Source of the DNA: Lamellibrachia columna
Lineage: Eukaryota; Annelida; Polychaeta; Sabellida; Siboglinidae
DNA: 64,000 bases
Direction of reading: 5' to 3'
NCBI GenBank assembly: GCA_963662155.1
Contig: OY759264.1
Span: forward strand, 17,807,142-17,871,141
A model generated the notes under the pieces. The model saw only the letters and a list, made by a program, of their open reading frames with translations, was not told the DNA's origin and made no database searches. How positions within the stretch are numbered: position 1 is the first letter of the stretch; every line of letters starts with the position of its first letter. The translations under genes were made by a program, and so were the position numbers. Shown in pieces: positions 1-13,524 of the stretch.

Positions 1-450
1 TAGTGAGACATGTATTTTAACCCTTTGTACATCTACTACACTTAGTAATCGAAGTTATTTAATAGATGCTGGTATGATATATCGTAGATATATATTAAGA
101 ATCTCTTATTAGCACTGTATATCTATAGATAGATGAGGAAGACTGGGTGCTGTGCAGTATAAACGCTGTGCCTCCAGTGCGTTCTTGTCTTGTTTTACTA
201 ATGGGTGTTCTTTTTATGTCTGTGACTATATACAATAACTCCACCCCCCCCCCCGTCTCCTATATTGCCTTTCGTAAACATAACCTATATATCTCTTTGT
301 TTACCCATAATTGTGTTATACCTATTATGTGAGGGTCAATATCTTCTACCATATCTTTAATTCGTTTTTCGTATTTACTATGCTATTTGCAATTAAACAC
401 ACTAATTTAATCCCATCTTCATTAATGTTCTCCGGAAATATCTTTGCAGA

Positions 451-511
451 TGTGTGTGCGTGCGTGCGTGCGTGCGTGTGTGTGTGTGTGTGTGTGTGTT
501 TGTGTGTGTGT
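451..511. repeat. (TG)n/(CG)-interrupted microsatellite
   Basis: Alternating TGTG and TGCG dinucleotides run through this stretch with one T interruption. ORFs reading Val-Cys repeats across it are artefacts of the repeat. The sequence before it (1-450) shows no gene; it is AT-rich with a short C-run near 240. Confidence 0.95.
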
Positions 512-639
512 AGTACTGGCTTATTGTCCTGTTTGGGCTTCTCTAAATCTCATTTATGTTACTGTCAACCGTTCTTATCAGTTCGTCTGCAAAAACAGCC
601 GCCCCTTTCCTGACTAACTACCAGTATCTCTAAACTATG

Positions 640-1790
640 ACGATTGTACCCTCTCTGCATTATTTTGCCTACGCGTTATTTGAGCCTACGTGTGCCAGAA
701 TGTATCCTTGCTTGCTAGGACCCAGGAATTTCTTCACCCTGCTGCTCAAGACACTCCTTAAGTAGCTTTTTCGGCAGTATAATGTCCATGCAAAAGTTCA
801 TGTTCTTAGTCACGTTATCAGTCAGTTCAGAGACACTGCTACACGCGGCGTAAAAACAGTCCCAGATAGTACACACAAGACAGCCACGCAGTTTTTAAAT
901 TTTTTCATCATTCCACAGAGTTACAGTTTCTTAAATTTTCCCTGTCTTCAGTAGTTGTTTTATAGACAGGAAGGAGGTGGACAATGTTATGATCAGATGT
1001 ACCTATCGATGGCCTAGACACGGATTTGTAAGCGCTCTAGACGTTGTAGTAGCAGAGATCAATGATCTTGCTGTTACGCGTCGCGCAGGTTACGTACTGT
1101 TTGTAGGTAGGAAGAGACGTTTTCAAACTGCAGCCGTTTGAAGTCACCAAGAATCAACTTCGGAGCACTAGGTGACACACTGTCAAGTTCTTGCATGTGT
1201 TGGTGGATAATGTCTGCAGCTCTGGTGTTGTTCGTACTGGGAGGCACATACACAAGTACAACAAATATCTGTCAATATCAGGAGTACAGATAGTGCGTCT
1301 CACAACATGGTTGTTACACCATCGTTCGTTCACATAAATACACAATCCGCCTCCCATCCGCTTCCCAGGTGCTTCGTTTCTGTCTGTCCTGATTGGTACA
1401 TCAAATCCGTCAACATGCAAGTGCCGAGTGTCAATAGTTTCGTTTAACCACATTTCGGAGAAGCAAAGTTTGAATCACGGTACTCAGTGAGAAACTTGAT
1501 GTTGTCGTACAGTTTGTCCATTTTGCTCCGTAGTGACCGAACGTTCCCTATTATCACACACGGCAGAGGGAGTCTCGTTGAACGTCGGCGAAAGCGTTGA
1601 CGTACTCCTCCTCGTTTTTTTCTTTTCCTTAGTCTGTGTCTTCTCCTCAGATCGCTGGTAGGCTCGCATTCAGGTGGCAATTCGAGGGTGAACGACGGCT
1701 GGGGTGACTGTGGTGCTCGCCAGATCCGATACCAAACAAGGTTCCAAGCACGGTCAAAACGATAAGACATGTCACAATTTGCGACATAGC
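640..1790 (-). pseudogene. LINE ORF2 fragment, endonuclease (EEP) domain, antisense
   Basis: Read on the minus strand from about 1790 down, this is the N-terminal part of a non-LTR retrotransposon ORF2. An Arg/Lys-rich leader is followed by a strand of the AP-endonuclease fold (GNVRSLRSKMDKL), a TWLNE-like motif, the conserved GGGLCIYV strand, and further down an LILGDF motif (canonical GDFN) and a DHN-V-L motif. The frame changes several times (about 1450, 1250 and 1150) and stops interrupt the part below 1000, so it is not functional. No RT domain follows; the element is cut off at its 3' side. Family placement (CR1/L2/Rex-like) is from motif style only. Confidence 0.8.
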
Positions 1791-1799
1791 GACAATAAA

Positions 1800-2540
1800 C
1801 CAGTGACTTATTTCATGGGTAACTCTTTTGAGACATGACATGCTAAAAAACTCTAATGAGACACAGAATAATGCAGAGCCCTCCAAAGTGCTTGTCGCTT
1901 ACGTGCAGCGCCACCTATCACTCCTAATGTGGGCTTCTTTAAGATATTCCGTGGTATTCAGTTACTTCGACATATATGGCACTAATGGTTGTGGCAATAA
2001 AGACACATAGCAATGGAGTCTATTATTTGGATTACCCTGTAAGCATAACATGTTATGTACAAAATGTTTAAACCATGTCAATATTTGAATATGGTACTGC
2101 CTACGTCAAATCAATATTAAGGCATCCTAACAAGGATTGTAAAAATATGGCAGTGAATATACTTCAACTTATCACTGAGACAATACACGTTTTATTAGTT
2201 ATTCGCATAAGCACAAACTCAGCTGCACAATTTAAGTAAAAAACAATTTTTTCCTAAACATTGTCTCTGTGGTAAAATTAAACGTACATATGTCAATATA
2301 ACACCAATTATGAAAATGGCACAGTGTTGTGTACTATTTCAGTGAACCTAGATAATATCCAACATATTGCAAATCATAAGTTAACTGATCACAAATGCAG
2401 TTTCTCATGGATAAATGAACATGATTATGCAATACATTAGCTGAGTACTTGAATTGCCTATTAGAAAAAATCCTTCAAGATTTGGATTTGTTAAGTTCCA
2501 CTAGACAAAATATAATTCTTCAGTTCGTCCCCCCTTAATG
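1800..2540. other. No gene recognised; AT-rich sequence
   Basis: Only short ORFs without recognisable motifs or codon bias. It lies just downstream, in minus-strand sense, of the four-exon gene at 2593-4525, so it would be its 3' flank. Confidence 0.6.
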
Positions 2541-2543
2541 CAG

Positions 2544-2549
2544 TTTATT
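2544..2549 (-). promoter_or_regulatory. Possible polyadenylation signal AATAAA for the minus-strand gene
   Basis: On the minus strand AATAAA lies about 45 nt after the stop codon of the proposed last exon (2593-2677). That spacing fits a 3' UTR end. The hexamer is common in AT-rich DNA, so support comes mainly from its position. Confidence 0.4.
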
Positions 2550-2592
2550 GTAGTTAAAAAGCAAATGAACTATTAATAAAAATATGTGAGAT

Positions 2593-4525
<1,933 letters not shown>

Positions 4526-4794
4526 AATTGCATAACATTTTCACACATCAAAGTCATAAGAAAGAATAACGAAGCCAACATTAAGAAACCACAGAAACAA
4601 CATGTTAATCAGCAAAGCTACAATGACACCAGGAATTGGCTACTAGCTTCTGAACAGAAAAGTTGACACCAACGTGCTAATAAAGTACCATTGTCATCTA
4701 CTGTGCCCATTTATCAAATGCAAATATCAACTTGGAATTTGAGTAATGTGATTCTTGTTCCAGTCATATTAAGGTATAGGCATATCACCATACG

Positions 4795-4870
4795 TATGTG
4801 TGTGTGTGCGTGCGTGAGTGCGTGCGTGCGTGCGTGCATGCGTGCGTGCGCGTGTGCGTGCGTGTGTGTA
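4795..4870. repeat. (TG)/(TGCG) microsatellite
   Basis: TGTG, TGCG and short interruptions such as TGAG and TGCA. Same repeat type as at 451-511. Confidence 0.9.
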
Positions 4871-5330
4871 TTTATGAGTGAACTAGAATGTAGAAACGAT
4901 GACCTTGAACATAATAGTAGGTTAAACTCTCTTGTGTTCCACGGCTTGCCTGAAACCGAGAAAAACACTAAGAGGGCGATAATGTGAGTATGCCAGGCAT
5001 CACTCAGTGTGAACCTGGAGTTGAGCGAGATAGATCGATGCCACCGCATGGGCCGCAACTCGGAGGACACTACCCGAAAGCCGAGACCCATCACTGTGAA
5101 TTTCACTTCTTATGAACCGCGCAATACTGTTTTTGCAGAGAAATGAAAACTCAAGGGAACCAAGACAGTGATAACCGAGAACTTGACAAAGAAACGTAGT
5201 GATCTGCTGAAGAAGGCCCGTGCCTCAGCATCGATCATAGCCACATGGACAATTGATGGACGAATTGTATGTCTTCTGGTCGGTGGTCGAAAGGTGACAG
5301 TTACGAATGAACGTCAACTGTTGGGACTGT
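4871..5330 (+). pseudogene. LINE ORF1-like fragment (L1/Tx1-type RRM ORF1 pattern)
   Basis: A coiled-coil-like start (SELECRNDDLEHNSRLN) leads into SLVFHGLPETE, then after a frame change at about 4985 LSEIDRCHRMGR, KPRPITVNFTSYEPRNTVF, and after another change KKRSDLLKKARASA and [13 protein letters not shown]. This order (coiled coil, nucleic-acid-binding core with I-R-x-H-R-x-G, C-terminal domain) is that of ORF1 proteins of L1-type LINEs. At least two frameshifts; no complete ORF. The following endonuclease fragment (5826-6044) is separated from it by a (TA)n tract and need not be the same element. Confidence 0.7.
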
Positions 5331-5462
5331 TGTGAGAGATGTAACTATGCATGGATTGGGAACCATGAACTATGCTTAACGTGGGAAATGGCGGTCAATC
5401 CGAGTCAAGTTGCAAAATTAAAAGGATATCAGTTGGTGTGTAAATTAAAGAAGGTTGTGGCT

Positions 5463-5481
5463 TATATATATATATATATAC

Positions 5482-5521
<40 letters not shown>

Positions 5522-5541
5522 GTGTGTATATATATATATAC

Positions 5542-5599
<58 letters not shown>

Positions 5600-5611
5600 G
5601 TGTATATATAC

Positions 5612-5647
<36 letters not shown>

Positions 5648-5659
5648 GTGTATATATAC

Positions 5660-5732
<73 letters not shown>
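5463..5732. repeat. (TA)n microsatellite with CGTG/CGTA interruptions
   Basis: About 270 bp of TA dinucleotides broken by six short ACGTG or ACGTA motifs. ORFs with Ile-Tyr repeats across it are artefacts. Likely to form hairpins and be unstable in length. Confidence 0.97.
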
Positions 5733-5734
<2 letters not shown>

Positions 5735-5825
5735 GCATTAAATATGGCATCGATTATAAATAAGAAATGATATTGCTTTCATAAACAATAATGTAAACTA
5801 TTATGATTGTCTGTTTATTGAGATT

Positions 5826-6044
5826 TTGAAAAACACCCATGATCCCACACACAAGACCTCCATAATAGGAACAATATATAGATCACCATACCTATGTACA
5901 AGGAACATATTTACTCAGGATCTTGACATAATAATGAAACAAGTGCAAAATGAAAACAAAGACATTATTATCTGTGGTGACGCAAACGTAAATCTATTAA
6001 ACGTTCATAATAACAGTCACAGTGCTGACTCACTGCTCTGTTAA
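5826..6044 (+). pseudogene. LINE endonuclease fragment
   Basis: Codes IIGTIYRSP (canonical IYRPP) and, 30 residues on, KDIIICGDANVNLL (canonical GDFN-N-L), the central strands of the EEP endonuclease of jockey/CR1 LINEs. Both ends are missing; the gypsy relic begins directly after its stop, so the fragment was probably broken by that element or by later deletion. Confidence 0.8.
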
Positions 6045-6055
6045 AGGGTAATGCT

Positions 6056-8202
6056 TTGGGAGTATTTCATCGTATGAGCACTGATGACTGTAACGACTAT
6101 GATTTACTGAAAGTAGCATTGTTAAATCGCTATCGTCTGACTGACGCTGATTTTAGGGACAAGTTTCGACAGGCAAAACCTGAGGATGGTGAGAGTTTTA
6201 GCCAGTTTGGAAACCGCGTTACGAGCTATCTAGATAGATGGATTGAGTTGAGTGAGACTCCACGGATATTTGATGGCGTTCGAGACCTGATAATCCGTGA
6301 ACAAGTGCTTGGGATTGGTTCCACAGACGAGTGTTCATTGAGGAGAATGGTGTGTTATTGCGGAGCAGTATCTAAAAGCTCATCGCAAATCGTTTCGACA
6401 CTGGTGGATGCCCGATAAAAGCAAGAGTGAAGGTCGTGAAGTTAGAGGACCAGAGAGAGAGAACAAAAACCGACAAATGGAGACACCGAATCGGTTTCGT
6501 AGCAACACTGGACAATCACGTCAGTACAATCCAAATACACCGGTCATACATGTTGGATATGTGGTTCTGCTAAACACTACGCTCGAGATTTTCCTCAAAA
6601 CATGCACAAGACACCTATATCTGGAGGCAAAAACAGAGTAGGACCCAATGAGACGACACTGGCGTGTGAAGACGCTTTGTTGTTCAAAGGTGGTATAAAG
6701 TTAACCACAAAACAGGTTGGAGATTTTCGATACGTTGAAGATAAAAACGGTAAAAGATTTCAGTTAAAGGAAATGGCCGCTTTAGCATCTGACCAACATA
6801 AAGGTATGGTAGTCGCAGTAGGACAAGTAAGTGGTCGACCAGACTTGGTTGAAGCCTTACGTGATAGCGGTTGTTCCACTATGGTCATTAGAAAGGATCT
6901 TTGTGACCCAGATGACTTCACAGGAGAGACCAGAGGTTGTGTGATGATGGACGGAAGAGTGATTGAAGTTCAAGTGGTAATCAAAACGGTAGACACTCCA
7001 TACTACACTGGGATAGTGGAAGGCGTAGCTATGGACTCTCCCGTTTACGACTTGGTCATTGGAAACCTTCTCGGAGCACGGAACCAGGAAGATCCAGACA
7101 CTAGTTGACAACAACCATCTGAGTTAAAGAAGACCACCGTAAATGCAGAGAAGACAGCAGACATTGATATAATCAGTAATGAGATTACTGATCATGAGAT
7201 AACAGGAGGAGTAGTGATGACACGCTCATAGAGCAAGGATAAACCACTACGACCTCTGAAAGTAGCTAAGACGAAGATCTCTAAGAGGCAGTTGAGGGGT
7301 TCCTCGGCAGCAGCAAACTCAACTAGCAATGTGTCTGAGATGACTTCATTGAGGTTGACTAATGAGATATTGAGAAGGGAGAATGAGATGCTGATTGAGA
7401 AGATGAAACGGTGCATGGTGAAGACAGCCGAAGATGTCATAAAAACAAAGAGAATGTACGAGAATGCAGTGAAGGAGCTGAATCAACTGAAGAAAGCGAA
7501 GTCTCGGCTGGAGAAACAAGTGGCAGGCAGGGAGAGACAAGTAACACGGGATGACCACATAAGTGACCTACGACAGGTGCTTGAGAGGTTACGACGACAC
7601 GGTTTGACTGCCAAACCGTCTAAGTGTGAAATTGGACATGCTGAACTTGACCTGTTAGGACATGTAGTGGGAGGTGGTTCCATAAAGCCACAGGATAAGA
7701 AGCTAGAAAAGATTCTAGGCACGAGAAGGCCAGAAACCAAAAAGGAACTCAGGTCGTTTCTGGGCACAATTGGGTATTATCAAAAGTTCACTGATAAATA
7801 CGCCAATAAGGCAAAGCCACTGACAGATCGACTGAAGAAAGGAAAACCTAATCAGGTTAGATGGGACGATGAATCTAGCGGGACTGTGGAAGCCTTAAAG
7901 AGAGAACTGACCCGAAAGCCAATCCTTAAACTACCGAACTTCCGAAAGCAGTTTGTTCTACAATTGAACGCGAGTGTTTGGGGTTGTTCTGGGCAACTAA
8001 ACGGTTACACGTTTACTTGTACGGTACGGAATTCATCCTAGAGACAGATCATCAGCCTTTAGCTTTCATGAATCGTGCTAATATCAGTAATGATCGTGTC
8101 ATGCGCTGGGCTCTACACATGCAGATGTACCGTCATCGAGTACGCATTGTTAAGGGCACAGATAACACAACTGCAGACTTCCTAAGTCGCTGCGGGTTGT
8201 AA
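6056..8202 (+). pseudogene. Ty3/gypsy retrotransposon relic: gag, protease, partial RT, RNase H
   Basis: In order on the plus strand: a gag capsid-like segment (DYDLLKVALLNRY ... FRQAKPEDGESFSQF ... YLDRWIEL); a zinc knuckle near 6550-6600 whose last Cys is replaced by Phe; a retropepsin segment with DSGCSTMVI (canonical D-S/T-G); a linker; the RT thumb region (LLGHVVGG, KKELRSFLGTIGYYQKF); and RNase H (TDHQPLAFM ... GTDNTTADFLSR). Frameshifts occur near 6355 and 6545 and stops near 7108 and 7230. RT fingers/palm with the catalytic Asp pair are missing at a junction near 7555, a second junction near 7967 removes the start of RNase H, and no integrase is present. It is non-functional and internally deleted. 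Confidence 0.88.
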
Positions 8203-8250
8203 GAAACTCCGTTTGATGTAATAGTCATGTTAATCATAAATGTATTATCT

Positions 8251-8375
8251 TGTGAGGGGGCAGTTGTGACAATGTGTATATTATACATTTATGTTGTGCA
8301 GTTGTGACAATGTGTATATTATACATTTATTTTATGACAGTTGTTGTGACTGTGTGTATATTGTACATTTATTTT
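8251..8375 (+). repeat. Polypurine tract and possible 3' LTR start, with about 3 tandem copies of a ~35-38-bp unit
   Basis: Just after the RNase H stop, a purine run GTGAGGGGG precedes TGTGACAATG, the layout expected of a polypurine tract and 3' LTR beginning with TG. The unit GTTGTGAC...TATACATTTAT then occurs three times in diverged form (from about 8263, 8300 and 8339). No CA-ending LTR could be delimited. Confidence 0.5.
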
Positions 8376-8499
8376 GTGGTTTGTTAACAAATTTAACAGT
8401 TTGCTGGATGAACACATTCCTGAACAAATAGTAAAACAAAGCAAATACAAACATTAAAGCATCCTTGGATAACACATGCTATATATTAAATTCGATAAA

Positions 8500-9596
8500 T
8501 ACTCGGGATCATCTGAATAGAAAACGCATTCACTCTAAAATTCTCCAGAGATCCATAACATTGACCAACAATACAGACAGTGCAGGAACTTACTGAACAA
8601 AGTAATACGTAATACAAAATCCCAGTATTGGAACAAACAATTTGTAGAAATTAAAACGACATCAAACAAACATGGACTAACATTAAAAACATACTGCATC
8701 TCCAGATTAAACATAATTTTCCCTCATCATTTCGAATCAACAACCAAACAAGCAATGACCCAACAGAAATAGTCAATGCATTTAACAAACACTTTTCAAA
8801 TATTGGCCCAAAGTTAGCAAATAAAATAAACTCTACAAATAATTATAAAGATTACTTGCTGAATCAATTGCCAAATAATATTGTCATGGAATAAATCACC
8901 TGTGCAGAATAATTAATATCATCCAAAATATGAAATCAAAAACAAGTGCTGGATATGATAACATATCAGCACAATTGATGACACAATGTGTAGAAAGCAG
9001 TGCCTTGCTTATGACGGAAATTTTCAATTCTATGATACGATCTGGTATATTCCCCAATAACCTAAAAATTGCCAAAGTCATACCTCTTTGCATATCCGGT
9101 GATGCCAGTTTGTTTACAAACTACAGGTCAATCTCACTATTATCAGCGTTTTCCAAAGTCTTTGAAAGACTGATTTATAATCGCCTTTATAGCTTTCTTG
9201 AAAAGTACAAAATACTAATTGCATCCCAATACGGTTTTCGTAAACAATGCTCAACTGAACATTCAACTCTAGAATTAATCGACAGCATAGTAAACGCATT
9301 GAATGACAAACGGTATGCACTTACTGTATTCATTGACCTAAGTAAACCTTCTTGGACACTTTAGATCACACTATCCTACTTGATAAACTATGACATTATG
9401 GAATACAGGGAGTCCCACATAAACGTTTTAAAAGCTAATAATATTGTGTGACATTTAGGGCGTCCAGCTGCCCCAACTAGTTTAGTTTTTACTGGCATCC
9501 TGGCATTCATTGTTATCACATGTACTTTGTTTTTGTGTTATGTATGCCAAATAAAACCAATTTCCAAATCTAATTCCAATTCCAATTATTTCATGA
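8500..9596 (+). pseudogene. CR1/jockey-like LINE with internal deletion, 3' end intact
   Basis: From about 8580 the frame reads a pre-RT linker, then 8930-9364 codes RT motifs: KTSAGYDNIS, NNLKIAKVIPL, NYRSISLLSAFSKVFERLI, YGFRKQCSTEHSTLEL and VFIDLS. The palm with the catalytic Asp pair is absent; shortly after 9440 the sequence jumps to a 3' UTR ending in AAATAAA and a (CCAATT)-type tail (9550-9596), typical of CR1/jockey 3' ends. Stops and one frame change near 9355 show decay. Confidence 0.8.
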
Positions 9597-11430
9597 AGCC
9601 ATGCCACATGAATTCAACGGCTATTCAAATCTAGCTAATTTTTCAGGAGAGCGTGGTATGAAGGGTTCGATGTGTATCACCAAAATAAAGCATATCAAAT
9701 GAAAAATCGTGACCCCTTAACTAATTTTAACTTGCGATTGTTAACGCATTTCATGACATGGTTGGGGGGTTTGGGCGATAAAAGGGTATCTTATTTTATT
9801 AAGTTCAACTTTCAAACAAAGAGTATTAATGGCATTGCTTACATAATCCTTTAAGCGGTCAAAATGTGTGAATCAGAATTACCAGTATAAACATCAGAAA
9901 TAAAACATGCGACTTAGTGAGCTAATACGAACTGATTTCAAAGCTAATCCGATTTCAAAAAGTGGCTTAGCATCTTCGGCGACATTCAGCAGGAAAAGTA
10001 ATCACCATTACAGCGATTGTAATGTAATTACGTTTTACACGGAGACACCGTCAAATAATACGGTTAATGCGCGTTAAGAATACAGTAATTTCTAAGAGTG
10101 TTCTTAATTCCCCCCTGTTACATCCGTCACTTTCCTTCCTGTCGACCTGTCACTTTCCCCCTTCCCTCTTGTCATCTCCCTCCTGTCACCTATCTCCTCC
10201 ATCCAACCAGTCACTTTGTCACCCATCTGATTGTTATCCTGTTTAGTAACTGCGCCTGCCTCCAGTACATCCCTTATGCATTTTCTCCGCTATGCCACCT
10301 CCTTCAACAAACATTTAACCATCTAACTTTATCTCTGCCCACGTGTTGGTGCTGTCGGACTTCCCAAAATATACACAACTATCACAGCTGTATCATTCTA
10401 CATGTCTGATGGCCAAACCGTTACTTTTACACGCAGCCATATCGCATACTGCAATGTTGTAACTTGTGTTACAGTAAACGTTCTTAAATTTATAATTATT
10501 GTGATGTGGTATGCTAGATTTTAGTTAAACTTTTGTATTACTTGTGCTTTTGTAATGTGGATTAGTGACTTATACTTGTGTTTGGACTAGTGAACTTAAT
10601 GAGTGGACTAAAAACTTAATTTATTTACATGAACATGTGATTTAGGTTACATTGCTAACATTTAATGTATAAAGGAGTATTTATTAAGACTGTGTAATGT
10701 TTACACGAATCTTTGAAAAGACCGTGTAAAGTAAATAGGCATTAAGCGAGGACACCCTAAGTAATCCTATTATCGTTCGGCTTACGCGAACGTTCTTCAA
10801 TATAAAGTCCAACTTAAGCCACATTTCTGCAGTTAGTTACTTTGTTTTACCAAAACGCTTAGTGGAGCTATGTCAGACACTAGCTTATGTATGCAAGTTA
10901 TGTAAATGTATCACTTTATCTAACATACTTACATTCAACAATGTAGAAAATAGTTAGAAACAACGTAAGCACCACTATTAACGCTCAACTTATGATACAT
11001 GACCGTGACCACGCTGTTGCCATGCCAGTTGTTGCATGTCCCGTGTCTCCCCTGTCCTGGTGGTTGCCTTCCCTCTCATGTTCGCTGTCTGCCCCTTCCT
11101 TTCCACTCCCATTCTGTCTGATGTCTCTTCCACCTTTCTTGTTGTTGTTCACATGCTGTATCTTGTGTCAGCCAAGGTAACCACCGGTAAATGTATTCAT
11201 CATAGCAGAACAGCCCATTTACAACATTTACACTTTAAAGGGGGTTATGCCAGCTACTACTAGTAATACTTTAGCATTTGATTGCTTCAACAACACCACC
11301 TAACGCACGCAATACGACATTGTGTAAGATTATAATACAAGCACAGTCTAGTAGCAAAAGTATGTCATCAGTTAATACGTGCATTAGGTTAGCCAGTCTG
11401 CGAGTTTAACTCATTATCTTTCTCAATGGA
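9597..11430. other. No gene recognised
   Basis: AT-rich DNA with two pyrimidine-rich patches (10105-10235 and 11035-11150) of degenerate CTGTC/CCTTCC motifs. Short ORFs through these patches are compositional. Confidence 0.5.
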
Positions 11431-11436
11431 AACACT

Positions 11437-11760
11437 TTGTTCGTATTAAAACAAATTCGGTTGTCTATTGTCTTTCTGCCATACCACTACTGGCCGTCGT
11501 GCGGCGAACGTCGCACGGAGAAGATTATGTTGTCTGCCGTCGCTCTAGCATACGGTTCCGGCCGCCACGCCGCGCACGTAGTGCTGAGACGATTCTGCGC
11601 TCTGCCGTCTTTATGGCGTATTGCTACGATTGTCGCTACCGTCTTTCTTCGCAATAGGGGTTTCGTCTCGCCAGTCGCGTTTTGACGTTACTTCTTAACT
11701 TTAGGGGAGCGTAGACACTTCTACCTCCTCGCTCAAAGTTATACCTTACACGTGGTTGAC
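11437..11760 (+). other. GC/CpG-rich island of unknown origin
   Basis: Base composition changes sharply here to CpG-rich, with a short ORF of 82 codons (11437-11685) rich in Arg, Ala and Val but without a recognised motif. A small inverted repeat GTGCGGCGAACGTCGCAC lies near 11498. It could be the edge of a mobile element (LTR or promoter) or a host CpG island. Confidence 0.35.
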
Positions 11761-12470
11761 TCACACATGCCCTTCGTCTGACATCCGGGCACTCACACTG
11801 GGCTATACTTCCCTTTCACTACTTTCACCCTGATCTGCTCGCTAAGATCTCTCACACGTGTATCCAATCTCTTTTTGTATTCATTGTTTCTGAGATAACA
11901 CATGACACTAGTTCACTAATCACCGTCTCCTGGTCTAGTCCACTAAGAAACCACTCCTTAAATATTAGTGTAAACAACCCTAAATCGGGTAATACTCCGG
12001 TCCTTGCCTACTTATTACGCATCATTCTCTAAGATAAACAAACCCACGGGCATGCTTGAGCAAGCAAATTACATAATACTGGTCGACTCTAACAAAGGTC
12101 GATGCATTCCTTCATACTTGAACGGTTTAACTAAATAAAGAAACAGGAAATAGTATTCTGATACAAAACTTGCTGAAATGCTACAGAGAGCATAAATGAG
12201 ATATATGTCAATCAAACTTAGAGGGGGGGGGTTAGAGTCTTGTCTACAGCGGTGAATAATTTATCCTGAAAGTGTTGCTATTTAGAAAAACGTCAAATAT
12301 CACTTTATGGGAATGCTTACTTAAGTAATGAGGATGTCTGAGGAATTATGTAAGTTGACATTAACGTAGAATTTACATTTGAACAATATACAGTGATAAA
12401 CGTAAACATTTTTATTACACAGTATGTCTGAAATGGTATCCAGTCAAACTGTGTATTAACAGTGCCAAGT
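11761..12470. other. No gene recognised
   Basis: Mixed AT-rich sequence with a G-run near 12225. Nothing supports a coding region on either strand. Confidence 0.5.
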
Positions 12471-12474
12471 TTCC

Positions 12475-12551
12475 AGTCGTTTCGTGAAATGACTGAAGTT
12501 TTTCAGGCATTTCGCGAAAATGCCTAAACATTTAGTCATTATGCGAAATTA
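12475..12551. repeat. Three ~30-bp units, each built on a palindrome around TTTCGYGAAA
   Basis: 12475-12494 reads AGTC-GTTTCGTGAAAT-GACT, 12505-12525 reads AGGC-ATTTCGCGAAAA-TGCCT, and 12534-12551 is a decayed third. Starts are 30 and 29 bp apart. The two best are near-perfect dyads with different outer arms, which suggests pairwise compensating change. Confidence 0.6.
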
Positions 12552-12589
12552 CAGATTACACTGTTTGCCTGTAACATATGCATTCTGCA

Positions 12590-12730
12590 AACCATGTCAA
12601 TTAACTTGAAAAGTTAATTAATTAAATTACAATTAGCTCAGAAATTATCAAATTAAATTAACCTCTCAAATTATTAAATTAAACTAAAAATTAACTCCAA
12701 TTTAATTAACAATGAAATTATGCGTTGCAG
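12590..12730. repeat. AT-rich (TTAATTAAATTA) low-complexity tract
   Basis: Almost only A and T in repeated AATTAA/TTAAATTA words. Confidence 0.7.
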
Positions 12731-12927
12731 ATTATATTCATATGTGAATGCTTTTTTAAGCTTAATCACTTGTTGCAAGTTATCATTGAAATAATATACG
12801 CTAATTGGTATTGTTTGCACATATAAAACACTAAAACACTCTCATCATAGTAAAAAGTTCATATTCATTGGTGGATTTACTTTACTTATTACATCCGAGG
12901 GACATTATTATTGACAATCAAAAGACT

Positions 12928-13082
12928 CTTCCCATTACCACCACGCTACCTGGTGGATTAGTATGGGATTTAAAGATTATGTGAGAACATCACGCCGCTT
13001 AATGAATAAGCTTGTGGTTCTCTAACCCGAATCGTTACGTTCCAATTTAATCCACCTGGTAGCGTGGTGATATCATGGGAAG
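12928..13082. mobile_element. Small inverted-repeat (MITE-like) element, 155 bp
   Basis: The left end CTTCCCAT...CCACCACGCTACC is matched in inverted orientation by the right end GGTAGCGTGGTGATATCATGGGAAG, giving arms of about 34 bp around an 85-bp centre. No ORF. A clear target duplication was not identified, so it may be a solo hairpin or an eroded MITE. Confidence 0.55.
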
Positions 13083-13524
13083 GGAATATTCTGAACAGTA
13101 TTGTTGACTTACAAAAGAATACAAAAACCGTGTCTTGTAGCTGTATCGGAAAGAGATTTGTTCACAATATGTTTAAATATCAGGACATTTGACATTTGGC
13201 CACATTTAAAAGTTGTAGATGCTTGTTTTTTTTTTGTTCTGAAAAGATTTTAAAGTTGTGGCTGAGGATTTGTTGGATGTGGGGTTTCCTCCCATATTCA
13301 ACCACCAAACCAACAAAACCGAGCACCCACACACATCATTTATATGCAATAAACTGCCCTTTAAAGAGCGTTTTATATTGAATAATTATGTATTCCATTT
13401 ATACACACATATTTAAAATGTATACACTATGTTTATTAATAAGAAAATATGGCTTGTCTTTGATTCAAGTTGGCAATCTAAAAGCTCCCAAATTTAAGCT
13501 ATGTCACCTTTCTCTGCATGTTAT

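Noticed and set aside
5307..5770. ORFs rich in Ile-Tyr
   Set aside because: Produced by the (TA)n tract.
10098..11180. Pro/Ser/Leu-rich ORFs of 60-103 codons
   Set aside because: They come from pyrimidine-rich low-complexity sequence; no motif or splice support.
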